Source: Paenibacillus luteus (GTDB taxonomy: Bacteria; Bacillota; Bacilli; Paenibacillales; Paenibacillaceae). From it: a DNA stretch of 64,000 bases. Location: assembly GCF_006542765.1 (NCBI RefSeq), contig NZ_SKCD01000017.1, forward strand, positions 47,632-111,631, written 5' to 3'. The position numbers were made by a program, and so were the translations under genes. Below are positions 1 through 8,549 of the stretch, one piece after another. The notes under the pieces were generated by a model, which saw only the letters and a list, made by a program, of their open reading frames with translations, did no database searches and was not told the DNA's origin. The stretch's first letter is position 1, and every line of letters begins with the position of its first letter.

Positions 1-376
1 TTAGTTCAAAAGGCATAATCTGGGTTGTGTTGCCCGGTACGACCGTATTACCGTTAGGCAGTAAGATAACCGGCAGATAGCCAGTTTTTTTAAACGATAA
101 ATAAAACTTGCCTACCGGAACATTCGTAAAGGTATAGGTACCGTTCACGTCTGTTATGACCGTATTTACAAGAGTTCCATTGACTCCATCGCTACCCGAA
201 TAGACTTTCACTTCGACGCCATCCAGGGGAAGCTTAGTTTCATAACTCTGTATGACCCCTGTCACTGTCCCCTCACCTGAACTTGCAAACGCTGCGCTGC
301 TAAGTAATGAGAATAGAAGTGCCAGTACAATAAATCCGGATACAAATACTTTTTTTGAAGCCACTTTCAATTGCAT
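1..376 (-). CDS. Secreted protein with carboxypeptidase-regulatory-like (Ig-fold) domain, 3' end outside window
   Basis: The reverse strand has an open frame from an ATG at 376 to the window edge, so the C-terminus is missing. A GGAGGTAAC ribosome-binding site lies just upstream of the ATG. The first 31 residues are a Sec signal peptide (Lys near the N-terminus, a hydrophobic core, then AFA-SSG as the likely cleavage site). The rest looks like a CarboxypepD_reg beta-sandwich: a GTVTG start, a 'DGVEVKVY' strand, and the 'DVNGTYTFTNVPVGKFYLSF' motif. Such domains occur in large exported proteins as spacers or adhesion modules. Nothing visible in the window gives an enzymatic role. Confidence 0.75.
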   Translation of the reverse strand, partial: MQLKVASKKVFVSGFIVLALLFSLLSSAAFASSGEGTVTGVIQSYETKLPLDGVEVKVYSGSDGVNGTLVNTVITDVNGTYTFTNVPVGKFYLSFKKTGYLPVILLPNGNTVVPGNTTQIMPFEL

Positions 377-1008
377 GCCGTTACCTCCATGGTTTATTAT
401 GCGGATCCGAGAAATAAGCTTCATCATAGTCTCTCGATTGAAAATTATTCCACTTTGCATTCTACTATATTTGGTAACAAATTTAAATAATTATATATTT
501 ATTCCTATTTGCATTGGTTTATATTTCATAATATTTTAAAGATACACAGTTCGACTTTCATTGATCCATTAAACCTAAGTCCGATGGTGAACTAGTACAA
601 AACTTCCACTCAATGTATGATGTATTTTTACATTTTTAATGATTGATTTGAATATAGTGAATGATTGGGAATTTACAATTCTGTACTGAATGAATCACCT
701 GAGTCATTTGTACTACAATAAATAAAATAGAAATTAAGCGGTGAAATAATATTAATTCATTATTTCATATTATTTTTCTTTTGGATTTCATTATACAAAT
801 CAACCCTAGCTGCTTGGCTTACTAACGACGATAATAGATCAAAATTCGCCGGTTGCCCTTGTCTCGTCTCTTTCTCCTTTTCATATCTGCATTTCATATT
901 TTATAATTAGCAACGCTCTCATGTGAAACGTAAACAGCGCGCGCCGATGGAGGGTCGGCACGCACTGGCTGTATAGCTCTTTCTATTATCGACTTGTCTA
1001 ACAGTCTT
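377..1008. other. Non-coding AT-rich intergenic region
   Basis: No frame here has both a convincing ribosome-binding site and a recognisable protein. The region is AT-rich. It should contain the promoter of the leftward secreted-protein gene and the 3' end of the small membrane-protein transcript. I see no clear hairpin terminator, tRNA or repeat. Confidence 0.5.
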
Positions 1009-1314
1009 TCAATTTATTCGGTGGCGTAGATAGCCAACTAGGGTGCATATTACTCCTGACAAGACAGATGGGATGACAAGTATAATCATAAATCCAGTTT
1101 TAACGGAATAATCGGACATCGCCTTTACTGTAAATAGAATAGTGGGACTTGATGCATAGTAAAACAGATAGGGAACTAGTATCCCTAGAACTACGCAAAT
1201 GGGAACCATGATCCAATATAATCTCAGACTATATTTTCTGTGTACGAAAGCTAGAAATTTATAGATTAGTGCCGGATATAGTATTGATGTTACTAACATT
1301 AGCACTACACTCAC
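1009..1314 (-). CDS. Small integral membrane protein, unknown function
   Basis: A 101-residue protein starting at GTG 1314. AGAGGAG lies seven bases upstream of this codon; a nearby ATG in another frame stops at once. Three hydrophobic stretches are visible, around residues 3-20, 33-53 and 71-93, separated by short basic loops, so a polytopic membrane protein is likely. I do not recognise the family. It is a single gene with non-coding DNA on both sides. Confidence 0.55.
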   Translation of the reverse strand: MSVVLMLVTSILYPALIYKFLAFVHRKYSLRLYWIMVPICVVLGILVPYLFYYASSPTILFTVKAMSDYSVKTGFMIILVIPSVLSGVICTLVGYLRHRIN

Positions 1315-1449
1315 ATAAACACTCCTCTCTTCAAAAAAATAGCTTTCATTTATAATCTTATTACATTGTAGGGGACAAATTCTAAATGTTCAAATAAATA
1401 GCAAACAGCCCCCACCAAGTTTGAAGTGAGGGCGATTTAAAGTTTTTCC

Positions 1450-3378
1450 TTATTTTAATGTAATCCCTACCGCTTCAATAAACGCATCAACAGCTTCGTC
1501 TACCAAATAAGGCCCATAGTTCCATTTGTTGCGGGTCACGTTAATAATGCGGTTGTTCTTCACTGCGGGAATCGCCTGGTAGACTGGCTCTTGAAATAGT
1601 TTGGTCATCTCTGGCAATTCTTCATCCGTCATTTGAGTAAAGAAATAATCAGCTGGGCGATCAACCAATGCTTCCATCGATAAAGCAGTGCCGCCATCCG
1701 CATATTGTTCGAATTGCTGCGGCATTTTGAAACCAAAATCTTCATAAATCAACTTGCCTAGCGTACCGCCCTTGCCTCCCAAAAGCACCTCACCTTTATA
1801 AAGAATGAACGTGACGGCAGTAGTACCCGGTTTAATATTAACATTGATTTGCTCCCGGACCCGTTGAAGCTTCTCCTCAAATTTAGAAATCCACGCCTCC
1901 GCCTCTGGCTTCCGATTCATTACTTCGCCCATGTCACGCAGCGTGTTAATTACATCCGGATCGCCTCCCCAAGCCACGGCAACCGTTGGAGCGATTTTTT
2001 GATATGTTTCATAGATTTCAGCGCTATGATAGTCTGGCAATATGATCACATCAGGCTGAAGGGCAGAAATAGCCTCTACATTGCCAAGCCCCTCGCCAAT
2101 GCTTTCAACATCTGCAAATGCGTCCGGGTATAGATCGATGGTGCCCTGATCGGCACCTACTGGCTCTAGACCAAGCGGCAGTAAATAACCGCCGTAAGTG
2201 ACAACAACAGCCTTGCTAGGCTGAACCGGAATCTCCACCTCTCGTCCCAATGCATCCTTATACAGCCTCGTCTCAGCCGGCGGCGCATCTGTGCTCTCTG
2301 CCTGCTGCGTGTTATTGCCCCCTGCATTTTGTTTTACTTCTGGTTCAGCTGCGCCGCACGCTGCCAGCAGCAGAGATAAGCTAAATAAGAGCGTCACAGC
2401 AAAAGATGGCTTAAATCTAAAATTCATTTCATTCACTCTCCAAGTGTCTTGTTGATAATGATTATCACTGTTAACAATATAACCTTCTCCTGCCTGGTGA
2501 GCAATGAACGATTCGGGCATAATATTCGTGCGAACTGAACCTTTTAAGGCTAGATTATGCATTTTAAACTGCGCAGGAGTGGCACCCGTCTGTTTTTTGA
2601 AAAGCCGACTAAAGTAATACATGTCTGTATAACCGATACTGTCGGCAACCTCGCGAATCGTTACATCCGTTTCATTCAACAAAAACTTGGCCCGTTTTAT
2701 GCGCGTTTGGATGAGATATTCGATAGGACTGCATCCATACTTGCGTTTAAATACTCGGGACAGATAATGAGTACTGTAATGGAAACTATTCGCCAGCATC
2801 TCCATAGAAATGGCTTTGTCATACTGCTCCTGAATATAATGGGCAATCTGCACAGACAATTCTGGCGCTGAATTATCGCTTTCTGCCAATTGCAGTTGTC
2901 GAAACTGCTCATGCACAAATTGATAGAACAGCCCTGTAACCTGAAGACGATCAAGCGCGTCACTACTCGTCCACTGCTTATACATCGGCTCTAACAAAAC
3001 AAGTAAAGACAAAGGATATTTAGCTTGAAAGGTATACGTTTCTCCAAATGGATCCAGTAGCTCACCCCGTTTACGCATGGATGGACTGGCTAGGTCTTCC
3101 AAAGGTTTATATAAAATTAAATAATAGTCAAATGGTTGCTTCAAACCGCGGATGTTCAAATACGCACCCTTGCCGCCATGAAGCACCTGCATTGGGGCTG
3201 ATGCAACTTCCATGCCATCAAGCCTTAATCTGGCCTCGCCCTGATTAGCGATAATAAACGTACATGCCGGAAGACGGTAGGAGGCCAGTTCATCTCCTGC
3301 CTTCATTGCCAAATGCCGAACGTCTATCACTTTGACCTGCGTTTGGCTCCACCGTTTAATGGTTTCTTGCCATTCCAT
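1450..3378 (-). CDS. AraC regulator fused in frame to a siderophore-binding lipoprotein (module 1)
   Basis: One uninterrupted 642-codon frame encodes two proteins usually found separately. Residues 1-275 are an AraC-family regulator: an N-terminal ligand/dimerisation domain, then two helix-turn-helix motifs (about 175-273). Residues 276-317 are a linker. From Met318 comes a complete lipoprotein precursor: Lys/Arg N-region, hydrophobic core, lipobox LAAC with Cys341, a Gln/Asn-rich tether, and a Peripla_BP_2 domain of the iron-siderophore class to residue 642. The start at ATG 3378 has GAGGTG upstream. A perfect Fur box (2453-2467) and a GGAGAG ribosome-binding site precede the internal ATG 2427, so the lipoprotein can probably also be made alone. 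The full-length product would place the DNA-binding half inside and the receptor outside the membrane. No permease or ATPase gene is adjacent. The frame is seen; the topology and dual expression are inferred. Confidence 0.85.
   Translation of the reverse strand: MEWQETIKRWSQTQVKVIDVRHLAMKAGDELASYRLPACTFIIANQGEARLRLDGMEVASAPMQVLHGGKGAYLNIRGLKQPFDYYLILYKPLEDLASPSMRKRGELLDPFGETYTFQAKYPLSLLVLLEPMYKQWTSSDALDRLQVTGLFYQFVHEQFRQLQLAESDNSAPELSVQIAHYIQEQYDKAISMEMLANSFHYSTHYLSRVFKRKYGCSPIEYLIQTRIKRAKFLLNETDVTIREVADSIGYTDMYYFSRLFKKQTGATPAQFKMHNLALKGSVRTNIMPESFIAHQAGEGYIVNSDNHYQQDTWRVNEMNFRFKPSFAVTLLFSLSLLLAACGAAEPEVKQNAGGNNTQQAESTDAPPAETRLYKDALGREVEIPVQPSKAVVVTYGGYLLPLGLEPVGADQGTIDLYPDAFADVESIGEGLGNVEAISALQPDVIILPDYHSAEIYETYQKIAPTVAVAWGGDPDVINTLRDMGEVMNRKPEAEAWISKFEEKLQRVREQINVNIKPGTTAVTFILYKGEVLLGGKGGTLGKLIYEDFGFKMPQQFEQYADGGTALSMEALVDRPADYFFTQMTDEELPEMTKLFQEPVYQAIPAVKNNRIINVTRNKWNYGPYLVDEAVDAFIEAVGITLK
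2425..2467 (-). promoter_or_regulatory. Fur box plus internal ribosome-binding site and start inside the module 1 fusion ORF
   Basis: TGATAATGATTATCA at 2453-2467 is a perfect 7-1-7 Fur operator. It is read in frame as Ser-Asp-Asn-His-Tyr of the linker. GGAGAG follows, and ATG 2427-2425 begins the lipoprotein signal peptide. This is the normal layout for an iron-repressed lipoprotein gene, but no stop codon separates it from the regulator upstream. Confidence 0.85.
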
Positions 3379-3435
3379 GAATACACCTCGTAACGGACTC
3401 CATAGATTAACTGCTACTAGTGAGAAGAGATATCA

Positions 3436-3464
3436 TTTATAATAGTAATCATACCGTATTTCAA
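3436..3464 (-). promoter_or_regulatory. Sigma-A promoter of module 1 overlapping the module 2 -10 region
   Basis: On the minus strand TTGAAA (3464-3459), a 17-base spacer and TATAAA (3441-3436) form a good promoter for the leftward fusion. On the plus strand TATAAT at 3438-3443 is the best -10 for the rightward fusion, though its -35 is poor. The two -10 elements lie on the same bases, so the polymerases would compete. Confidence 0.55.
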
Positions 3465-3496
3465 TAAGCACGGATACAGAAAGCAGGGCTCAGGAG

Positions 3497-5416
3497 ATGG
3501 AAATACACGATCATATTGTGTTATGGAACCATGCTTACTGCAAAATTATAGATGTTCGTCGCATTCGAATGCGATCTAACGAATCCTTGTCTCGCTACAG
3601 CGTTCCTGCCAGTATTTTTGTCATGTCTACTCGTGGGAACGCGCAGGTGAAACTTGACGGTACTGAACATAATGCTAATGGCTTCAAGGTGCTTCATGCC
3701 GGCAAAGGGGCGATACTCGAAATTTATCCGGGTGAAGAAGGATTTGAGTATTATGCCATTTATTATAAAGCAACTATTCCATTGCCCGCAGGGCAGGAAA
3801 TGATAACCCGCATGGACCAAGTCCTACCCTTTCATGTTCAATACGGTTTCACACCTGCATTTCCAGTAGCTTTGTATTACTGTTTGACAGACATGTATAA
3901 GGAATGGAAAAAAAGAGATCCGCTCAGCCGGCTTCGCGTGAAGACTTTGCTTCACCAATTTGTGTACGAGTTGATGCATCAAATGCAGGTGCAGGGCATG
4001 CGTTTGGAGAAGCGTAATTTAGCTGCCCAGATTATCGCTATTATTCATGATCGTTATGCGGAAGCCATCTCTTTGGAATCGTTGTCGGAGAGCTTAAATT
4101 ACAGCGTTCCTCATCTATCTTCCTACTTCAAAAGCCGGACCGGCCTTAGCCCCATTGATTACTTAATTAAGATACGAATGAACAAAACAGCGGAGCTTCT
4201 GCTTGAAACCGACGCTACCCTCAAAGAAATCGCTGCAGGTGTCGGGTATCAGGACTCCTATTATTTAGGAAGATTGTTTAAGAAGCACACCGGCCTCTCG
4301 CCAACACGCTTCAGAACAGAGCATTCAACCAAACGCAGGCTAGAAGATAGTCCTTCCACAAGCATGAGATCGTCCATTGTCTCCCAGAAAACGCTCCGCT
4401 ATACTTATTCCGATGATAATCATTATCAACGATCAGGAGAGGGAGAAGTAACGATGTTTAAAGAAGTCAAACCGCCTATCGCAATGGCATTTCTTTTGAG
4501 CTTTATGCTATTGTTAAACGCATGTGGCACAGGGAATACGGCAGAAACGAGCCCTTCGCCAATAGAGACGTCACCTGTTGCCAGTGAACAGCCGCAAACC
4601 AAAACCATATCTACCGTTGCCGGAGACATTGAGGTTCCTACCCATCCGCAACGGGTAGTTGCAGGCGAATATTTGGGAAGTTTAATTGCACTTGGAGTCA
4701 TTCCCGTTGGCACATCCAACCATCATATTCAAAATCCCTATTTCAAAGGCGCTCTGACCGGCGTAGAGGATATTGGGGATGGGAACGGCAATATCGAGAA
4801 GATTTTGGATATGCAGCCTGACCTGATCATTATGGATGATACCTATGCCGAAATGAACGAGCAGCTTCCCAAAATCGCTCCAACGGTCATCATTCCATTT
4901 GCGTCGCTAAAAACCGTACATGAGGAGCTCACCTATTTCGGCAAACTGCTCGGCAAAGAACAAGAAGCAGAGAAATGGCTCGCTGATTACGACCGCCGCA
5001 TTGCTGCAGCGAAAGAAAAAGTGCTGAAGGTCGTGCCGGCTGACAGTACATTCTCTGTTATGGAATTAATGGACAAAAACATTTCATCCGTTGGCCCAAA
5101 CTTCGGCAAGGGCGGACAGCCCATATACAACAGTTTTGGCTTCAAGCCTCCCGCTGAAGTAGAGCTAGAGCTAACTGATCCAGGTTGGGCATCGCTATCT
5201 GCGGAGGCATTGCCAAAATACGCTGGAGATTATATCATTCTGACTACGGATTCCCATACATTAGAAGACCTTAAGGCTGATCCGATATGGAATTCACTGG
5301 ATGCCGTTAAGAACGATAGAGTGTACATTTGGGGACCTGACCGTTCGTGGTATTGGGATCCGATTGCCATACTTACGCAGACGGAAGAATTGGCAGAGTG
5401 GCTAACGAGCAGATGA
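3497..5416 (+). CDS. AraC regulator fused in frame to a siderophore-binding lipoprotein (module 2)
   Basis: This is a 639-codon paralogue of the divergent module 1 fusion, with the same layout. Residues 1-277 are an AraC regulator with its double helix-turn-helix at about 177-277. Residues 278-319 are a linker. From Met320 comes a lipoprotein precursor with lipobox LNAC (Cys343), then an iron-siderophore binding domain to residue 639. The two paralogues start at equivalent positions: both keep W and 'IDVR' at the same distance from Met1. The internal start (ATG 4454) has GGAGAGGGAG eight bases upstream and a perfect Fur box before it. Apart from the Fur-box-encoded 'SDNHYQ/DDNHYQ', the two linkers share little sequence, so the open frame is not just recent duplication. 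The ribosome-binding site of the long frame (AGGAG touching the ATG) is poorly spaced. A strong terminator follows. Confidence 0.85.
   Translation: MEIHDHIVLWNHAYCKIIDVRRIRMRSNESLSRYSVPASIFVMSTRGNAQVKLDGTEHNANGFKVLHAGKGAILEIYPGEEGFEYYAIYYKATIPLPAGQEMITRMDQVLPFHVQYGFTPAFPVALYYCLTDMYKEWKKRDPLSRLRVKTLLHQFVYELMHQMQVQGMRLEKRNLAAQIIAIIHDRYAEAISLESLSESLNYSVPHLSSYFKSRTGLSPIDYLIKIRMNKTAELLLETDATLKEIAAGVGYQDSYYLGRLFKKHTGLSPTRFRTEHSTKRRLEDSPSTSMRSSIVSQKTLRYTYSDDNHYQRSGEGEVTMFKEVKPPIAMAFLLSFMLLLNACGTGNTAETSPSPIETSPVASEQPQTKTISTVAGDIEVPTHPQRVVAGEYLGSLIALGVIPVGTSNHHIQNPYFKGALTGVEDIGDGNGNIEKILDMQPDLIIMDDTYAEMNEQLPKIAPTVIIPFASLKTVHEELTYFGKLLGKEQEAEKWLADYDRRIAAAKEKVLKVVPADSTFSVMELMDKNISSVGPNFGKGGQPIYNSFGFKPPAEVELELTDPGWASLSAEALPKYAGDYIILTTDSHTLEDLKADPIWNSLDAVKNDRVYIWGPDRSWYWDPIAILTQTEELAEWLTSR
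4414..4456 (+). promoter_or_regulatory. Fur box plus internal ribosome-binding site and start inside the module 2 fusion ORF
   Basis: TGATAATCATTATCA at 4414-4428 is a perfect 7-1-7 Fur operator encoding Asp-Asp-Asn-His-Tyr in the open frame. GGAGAGGGAG and ATG 4454 follow and would start the separate lipoprotein. It matches the arrangement in module 1. Confidence 0.85.
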
Positions 5417-5431
5417 CCATGTATACATTCC

Positions 5432-5473
5432 AAAAGACAACAAAGGGTGTTCGCCCATTGTTGTCTTTTTTTT
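5432..5473 (+). terminator. Rho-independent terminator after module 2
   Basis: AAAAGACAACAA pairs with TTGTTGTCTTTT. GGG/CCC extends the stem, and at least eight T follow. Confidence 0.9.
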
Positions 5474-5524
5474 ATTTGTATGCCACTTAGAACACGCATA
5501 TCGGATGCAAGGCCTGCTTTGAAA

Positions 5525-5553
5525 TTGCGATGAAAACCATTGTGAGCTACAAT
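5525..5553 (+). promoter_or_regulatory. Sigma-A promoter of module 3 regulator
   Basis: TTGCGA (5525-5530), a 17-base spacer and TACAAT (5548-5553) lie 35 bases upstream of the GTG start of the regulator. No Fur box overlaps it. Confidence 0.55.
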
Positions 5554-5587
5554 GATCCTAAGCTTGTCATAAGGACGGTGAGATGAC

Positions 5588-7228
5588 GTGGATGATCTTA
5601 CACAGAATATGAAAAACACCGAATATAAGCCGCTGGAGGGCATGTGCTTTAAGCTTCGGGATATTGAATATATGAAAAATAAAACGCAGGAATGGTCGTT
5701 GCGGCTTCAGTTTATTGAATCACATCTCATTCTTATTGCAGCAAGCGGTCAAGGGTGGCTCAACATTGATGGACGATTTAACGAATTGCGGCAAGGCAGC
5801 GCTTATCTATGCGCACCCGGTCAATTAGTCGAAGCGTTCGTCCACTCGTTTGATGAACGGGGATTTTATCATTTAAAATTCGATATCATTAGAGATGAAG
5901 CATCGTTGAACCCTAATGAACAGGCCGTCAGGCAGCATAACAGCTTCCCCGTTAAAGGAGAAGTTGTTGTTTTGTCTCCCGTTTCTATCAATGAACTTTG
6001 TGAAACGATTGCCAAATGCTGGCAGCACGAGGATTACTTAAAGCGGTTCCGCAGCCAAATTCTCTTTCAAGAGATGCTGCATACGATCCTGCAAGACTCA
6101 CTGCTTGTACAAGAAACCGATTCCGAAGCTGCGCTTGATTCCACAAAAAATTATATCGAGCAGCATTATCAGCAAGAGCTGACCATCGAACAGTTGGCTA
6201 AGGTAGCCGGAATGAGTTCACGTCATTTTATGAGATTGTTCAAAAAAAGATATGGTTTCAGCGCGATTGACTATTTAGCTATTTACCGGATTGAACAGGC
6301 GCAGCAGCTCATGAGGATGAATGGCCACTATCGGCTTCGCGATATTGCACGGCATGTCGGTTACCATGATGATATCTACTTTAGACGGAAATTCAAACAG
6401 ATCACAGGCACACCGCCCGCGGCCTTTATGAAAAACAGCAGGCAAAAAATCGCCGCTTATCATTTCCCGAGCATCGGACAGCTTATAGCGCTGCAAGTTA
6501 CTCCTTGCGCTGCGCCCGCTGCCCATCCCTGGACTGACTATTATAGAAGAAAATATGAAACAGATTCCGTGCTGCCTTTAAGTACCGGTCATGAGACTAA
6601 GCTAAAGGAACTCCGTCTGCTGCATCCCGATTTCATTATCGGCATCGATAGCCTCACCTCGCCCGAGGAAAAGGCAGAACTGCAGAAAATCGCACCCGCT
6701 TACTTCGTGCCTTGGGTCGGAAATGATTGGCGAACGCATTTGCGCTTATTAGCACAATTTTTGAACAAAACAGCAGCAGCGGAAATTTGGCTTGCACATT
6801 ACGAACGAAAGGCTCGCTTCGTAAGAGAGCAAATCGAGCACAACGTTCAGTCTGATCGGCTGCTCATTCTGAGAATAACGGGAGAACACTATAATGTTCT
6901 GGGCAGCCACAGTCTGGGTACCGTATTTTACGATGACTTGCACATTGTACCTGCTCATGGTGTCGATTTAATGAAGCCCGATCAGCAAGTGATGCCAACT
7001 GACCTGAACCGGTTCGAGGCGAATCGGCTGCTGATCATCGTGGACCAGGATGCCCAATCACAATCAAGTTGGCATACACTCATGAACGCTGAGCCCTGGC
7101 GCAATCTGAATGCAGTAAGGGACGGACGGGTAGATTTCCTCCCCTCTTATCTCTGGGTAGAGTATACGGCCTTCACCCATGATCTTATGCTGGATGAAGC
7201 GCTGAAGCTGTGGCGGGATCGTACATGA
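5588..7228 (+). CDS. Btr-type AraC regulator with C-terminal siderophore-binding domain (module 3)
   Basis: A 546-residue cytoplasmic regulator. Residues 1-175 hold an AraC N-terminal beta-rich ligand domain, about 180-280 the paired helix-turn-helix motifs ('IEQLAKVAGMSSRHFMRLFK', 'IARHVGYHDDIYFRRKFK'), and about 285-546 a Peripla_BP_2-like domain without a signal peptide. This is the architecture of Bacillus subtilis Btr, which binds bacillibactin and activates the uptake genes. The GTG start has AAGGACGGTGA six bases upstream. The next gene on the same strand is a separate Fur-boxed lipoprotein, the probable target. The ligand cannot be told from the sequence; a ferri-siderophore is likely. 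Confidence 0.85.
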   Translation: MDDLTQNMKNTEYKPLEGMCFKLRDIEYMKNKTQEWSLRLQFIESHLILIAASGQGWLNIDGRFNELRQGSAYLCAPGQLVEAFVHSFDERGFYHLKFDIIRDEASLNPNEQAVRQHNSFPVKGEVVVLSPVSINELCETIAKCWQHEDYLKRFRSQILFQEMLHTILQDSLLVQETDSEAALDSTKNYIEQHYQQELTIEQLAKVAGMSSRHFMRLFKKRYGFSAIDYLAIYRIEQAQQLMRMNGHYRLRDIARHVGYHDDIYFRRKFKQITGTPPAAFMKNSRQKIAAYHFPSIGQLIALQVTPCAAPAAHPWTDYYRRKYETDSVLPLSTGHETKLKELRLLHPDFIIGIDSLTSPEEKAELQKIAPAYFVPWVGNDWRTHLRLLAQFLNKTAAAEIWLAHYERKARFVREQIEHNVQSDRLLILRITGEHYNVLGSHSLGTVFYDDLHIVPAHGVDLMKPDQQVMPTDLNRFEANRLLIIVDQDAQSQSSWHTLMNAEPWRNLNAVRDGRVDFLPSYLWVEYTAFTHDLMLDEALKLWRDRT

Positions 7229-7286
7229 AATAATGTCAGGATCGTCAATATTCTCATCATATAAATTCATCTATACTCCTGTTATG

Positions 7287-7301
7287 TGATAATGATAATC
7301 A
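7287..7301 (+). promoter_or_regulatory. Fur box of module 3 lipoprotein
   Basis: TGATAATGATAATCA matches the 7-1-7 Fur operator with one mismatch. It lies 56 bases upstream of the lipoprotein start, between regulator and lipoprotein. Confidence 0.75.
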
Positions 7302-7356
7302 ATTTTAATGCGAGGTTGTCATTTATAAATTAGATTTTCAGGAGGGGCACCAAGGA

Positions 7357-8352
7357 ATGAAACGAAATACACGTACGATGGCAGGATTATTTCTTGTATT
7401 ACTATTAATGATCAGTACGGCCTGCGGAGCTGTAAATTCAGAATCCAATAAGACCACTACGCCAACTGAGGATCCCGGCACCACCAATACGGATGCCTCC
7501 AATCAGCAGCGCATCATAACAACCTTGAAGGGCGATATCAGTATTCCATCCAATCCGCAAAAGGTCATTGGACTCTCTGTCGTATATCCTGAGTTCCTCT
7601 ATGCGCTTGGCGTTACGCCAATTGCGGTACAAAACTACCATGAGGACTTTCCTTCCTACCTGCAGGAAGCGTTTAAAGATACGGTAAAAATGGGGATTGC
7701 CCAAACACCTAATTTCGAAGCGATTCTTGCCGCTGAGCCAGATTTGATTATCGCGCCTACTTGGTGGTCCGATAAGGACTACGATCAGCTATCCAAAATC
7801 GCCCCTACCGTGCTTTTGCCCCAACGGGATAATTGGCGCGACGAGCTTCTGGATATTGCCGATGTTCTAGATAAGAAAAGCCTAGCCGAAAAAGTCATTC
7901 AAGATTTGCAAACTAAAGAGACCGAGGCCAAAGAAAAGCTTCATAGCCTTGTCGGAGACGAAACGGTCATGTACATGATGATCATGGCCAAAGAAATTGT
8001 CATCTATGGGGAAAATATCGACCGGGGAAGCTTCATCCACAAGCAGCTGGGCCTGAAGCCGATTCCGGAATACCCACAAACTGAGCTCAGCCTTTCGATT
8101 TCTCTAGAGAAAATACCCGAATATAATCCAGACTATATTATTTTGCAGCTTAATGATGAAGGCAATGAAGAGATGCAGAATAGGTACAAAGAGATCATGG
8201 AAAGCTCATTATGGAAAAACATGACCGCCGTAAAGAAAAATCAGGTCTATACAGTGGGAAGCAAAGAATGGTTTAATCTTGGCATGTCTCCTCTGGCAGA
8301 CAGCTATGCTATTGACGAAGTTGTTCGTGTATTTGAAAATAAACAAAAATAA
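7357..8352 (+). CDS. Iron-siderophore ABC transporter substrate-binding lipoprotein (module 3)
   Basis: A 331-residue precursor. It has a Lys/Arg-rich N-region, a hydrophobic core, lipobox STAC (Cys23), a Thr/Asn-rich tether to about residue 50, then a Peripla_BP_2 fold ('NPQKVIGLSVVYPEFLYALGV', 'EPDLIIAP', 'SKIAPTVLL', 'VKKNQVYTVG'). The lipoprotein would capture ferri-siderophore at the outer face of the membrane and pass it to a FhuBG/FeuBC-like permease. No permease or ATPase gene is nearby, so it probably uses one encoded elsewhere. GGAGGGG precedes the ATG. The Fur box at 7287 predicts repression by iron, and the upstream Btr-type regulator probably gives siderophore-dependent activation. 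Confidence 0.88.
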   Translation: MKRNTRTMAGLFLVLLLMISTACGAVNSESNKTTTPTEDPGTTNTDASNQQRIITTLKGDISIPSNPQKVIGLSVVYPEFLYALGVTPIAVQNYHEDFPSYLQEAFKDTVKMGIAQTPNFEAILAAEPDLIIAPTWWSDKDYDQLSKIAPTVLLPQRDNWRDELLDIADVLDKKSLAEKVIQDLQTKETEAKEKLHSLVGDETVMYMMIMAKEIVIYGENIDRGSFIHKQLGLKPIPEYPQTELSLSISLEKIPEYNPDYIILQLNDEGNEEMQNRYKEIMESSLWKNMTAVKKNQVYTVGSKEWFNLGMSPLADSYAIDEVVRVFENKQK

Positions 8353-8522
8353 AAGGATGGCTTGCAAGAGCGCGATTGACTTTTGACAGCTGGAAGTGAA
8401 TTTTTTGCTTACGTTAGATGCATTGGTAAGCGCCGTGCTTGCCCTGCAAGCCGTCGATCTGACAAAGTCTTACAAGATACTGCATCTCATCCATGTATGT
8501 AGCCCACTCATCAAAACCAAGG

Positions 8523-8549
8523 AGCGGCCCGTAGCGGCCGCTTTTTTTT
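8523..8549 (+). terminator. Terminator after module 3
   Basis: AGCGGCC pairs with GGCCGCT across a six-base loop and is followed by eight T. It lies 170 bases past the lipoprotein stop. The stretch between (8353-8522) shows no convincing gene. Confidence 0.8.

Noticed and set aside
252..539. Plus-strand frame of 95 codons at the left edge
   Set aside because: It lies opposite the secreted-protein gene, which has a better ribosome-binding site and a real signal peptide.
1450..5416. Missing stop codons in both fusions as sequencing errors
   Set aside because: Two diverged paralogues on opposite strands show the same open frame with no disturbance of codon pattern, so independent errors are unlikely, though only resequencing can exclude them.
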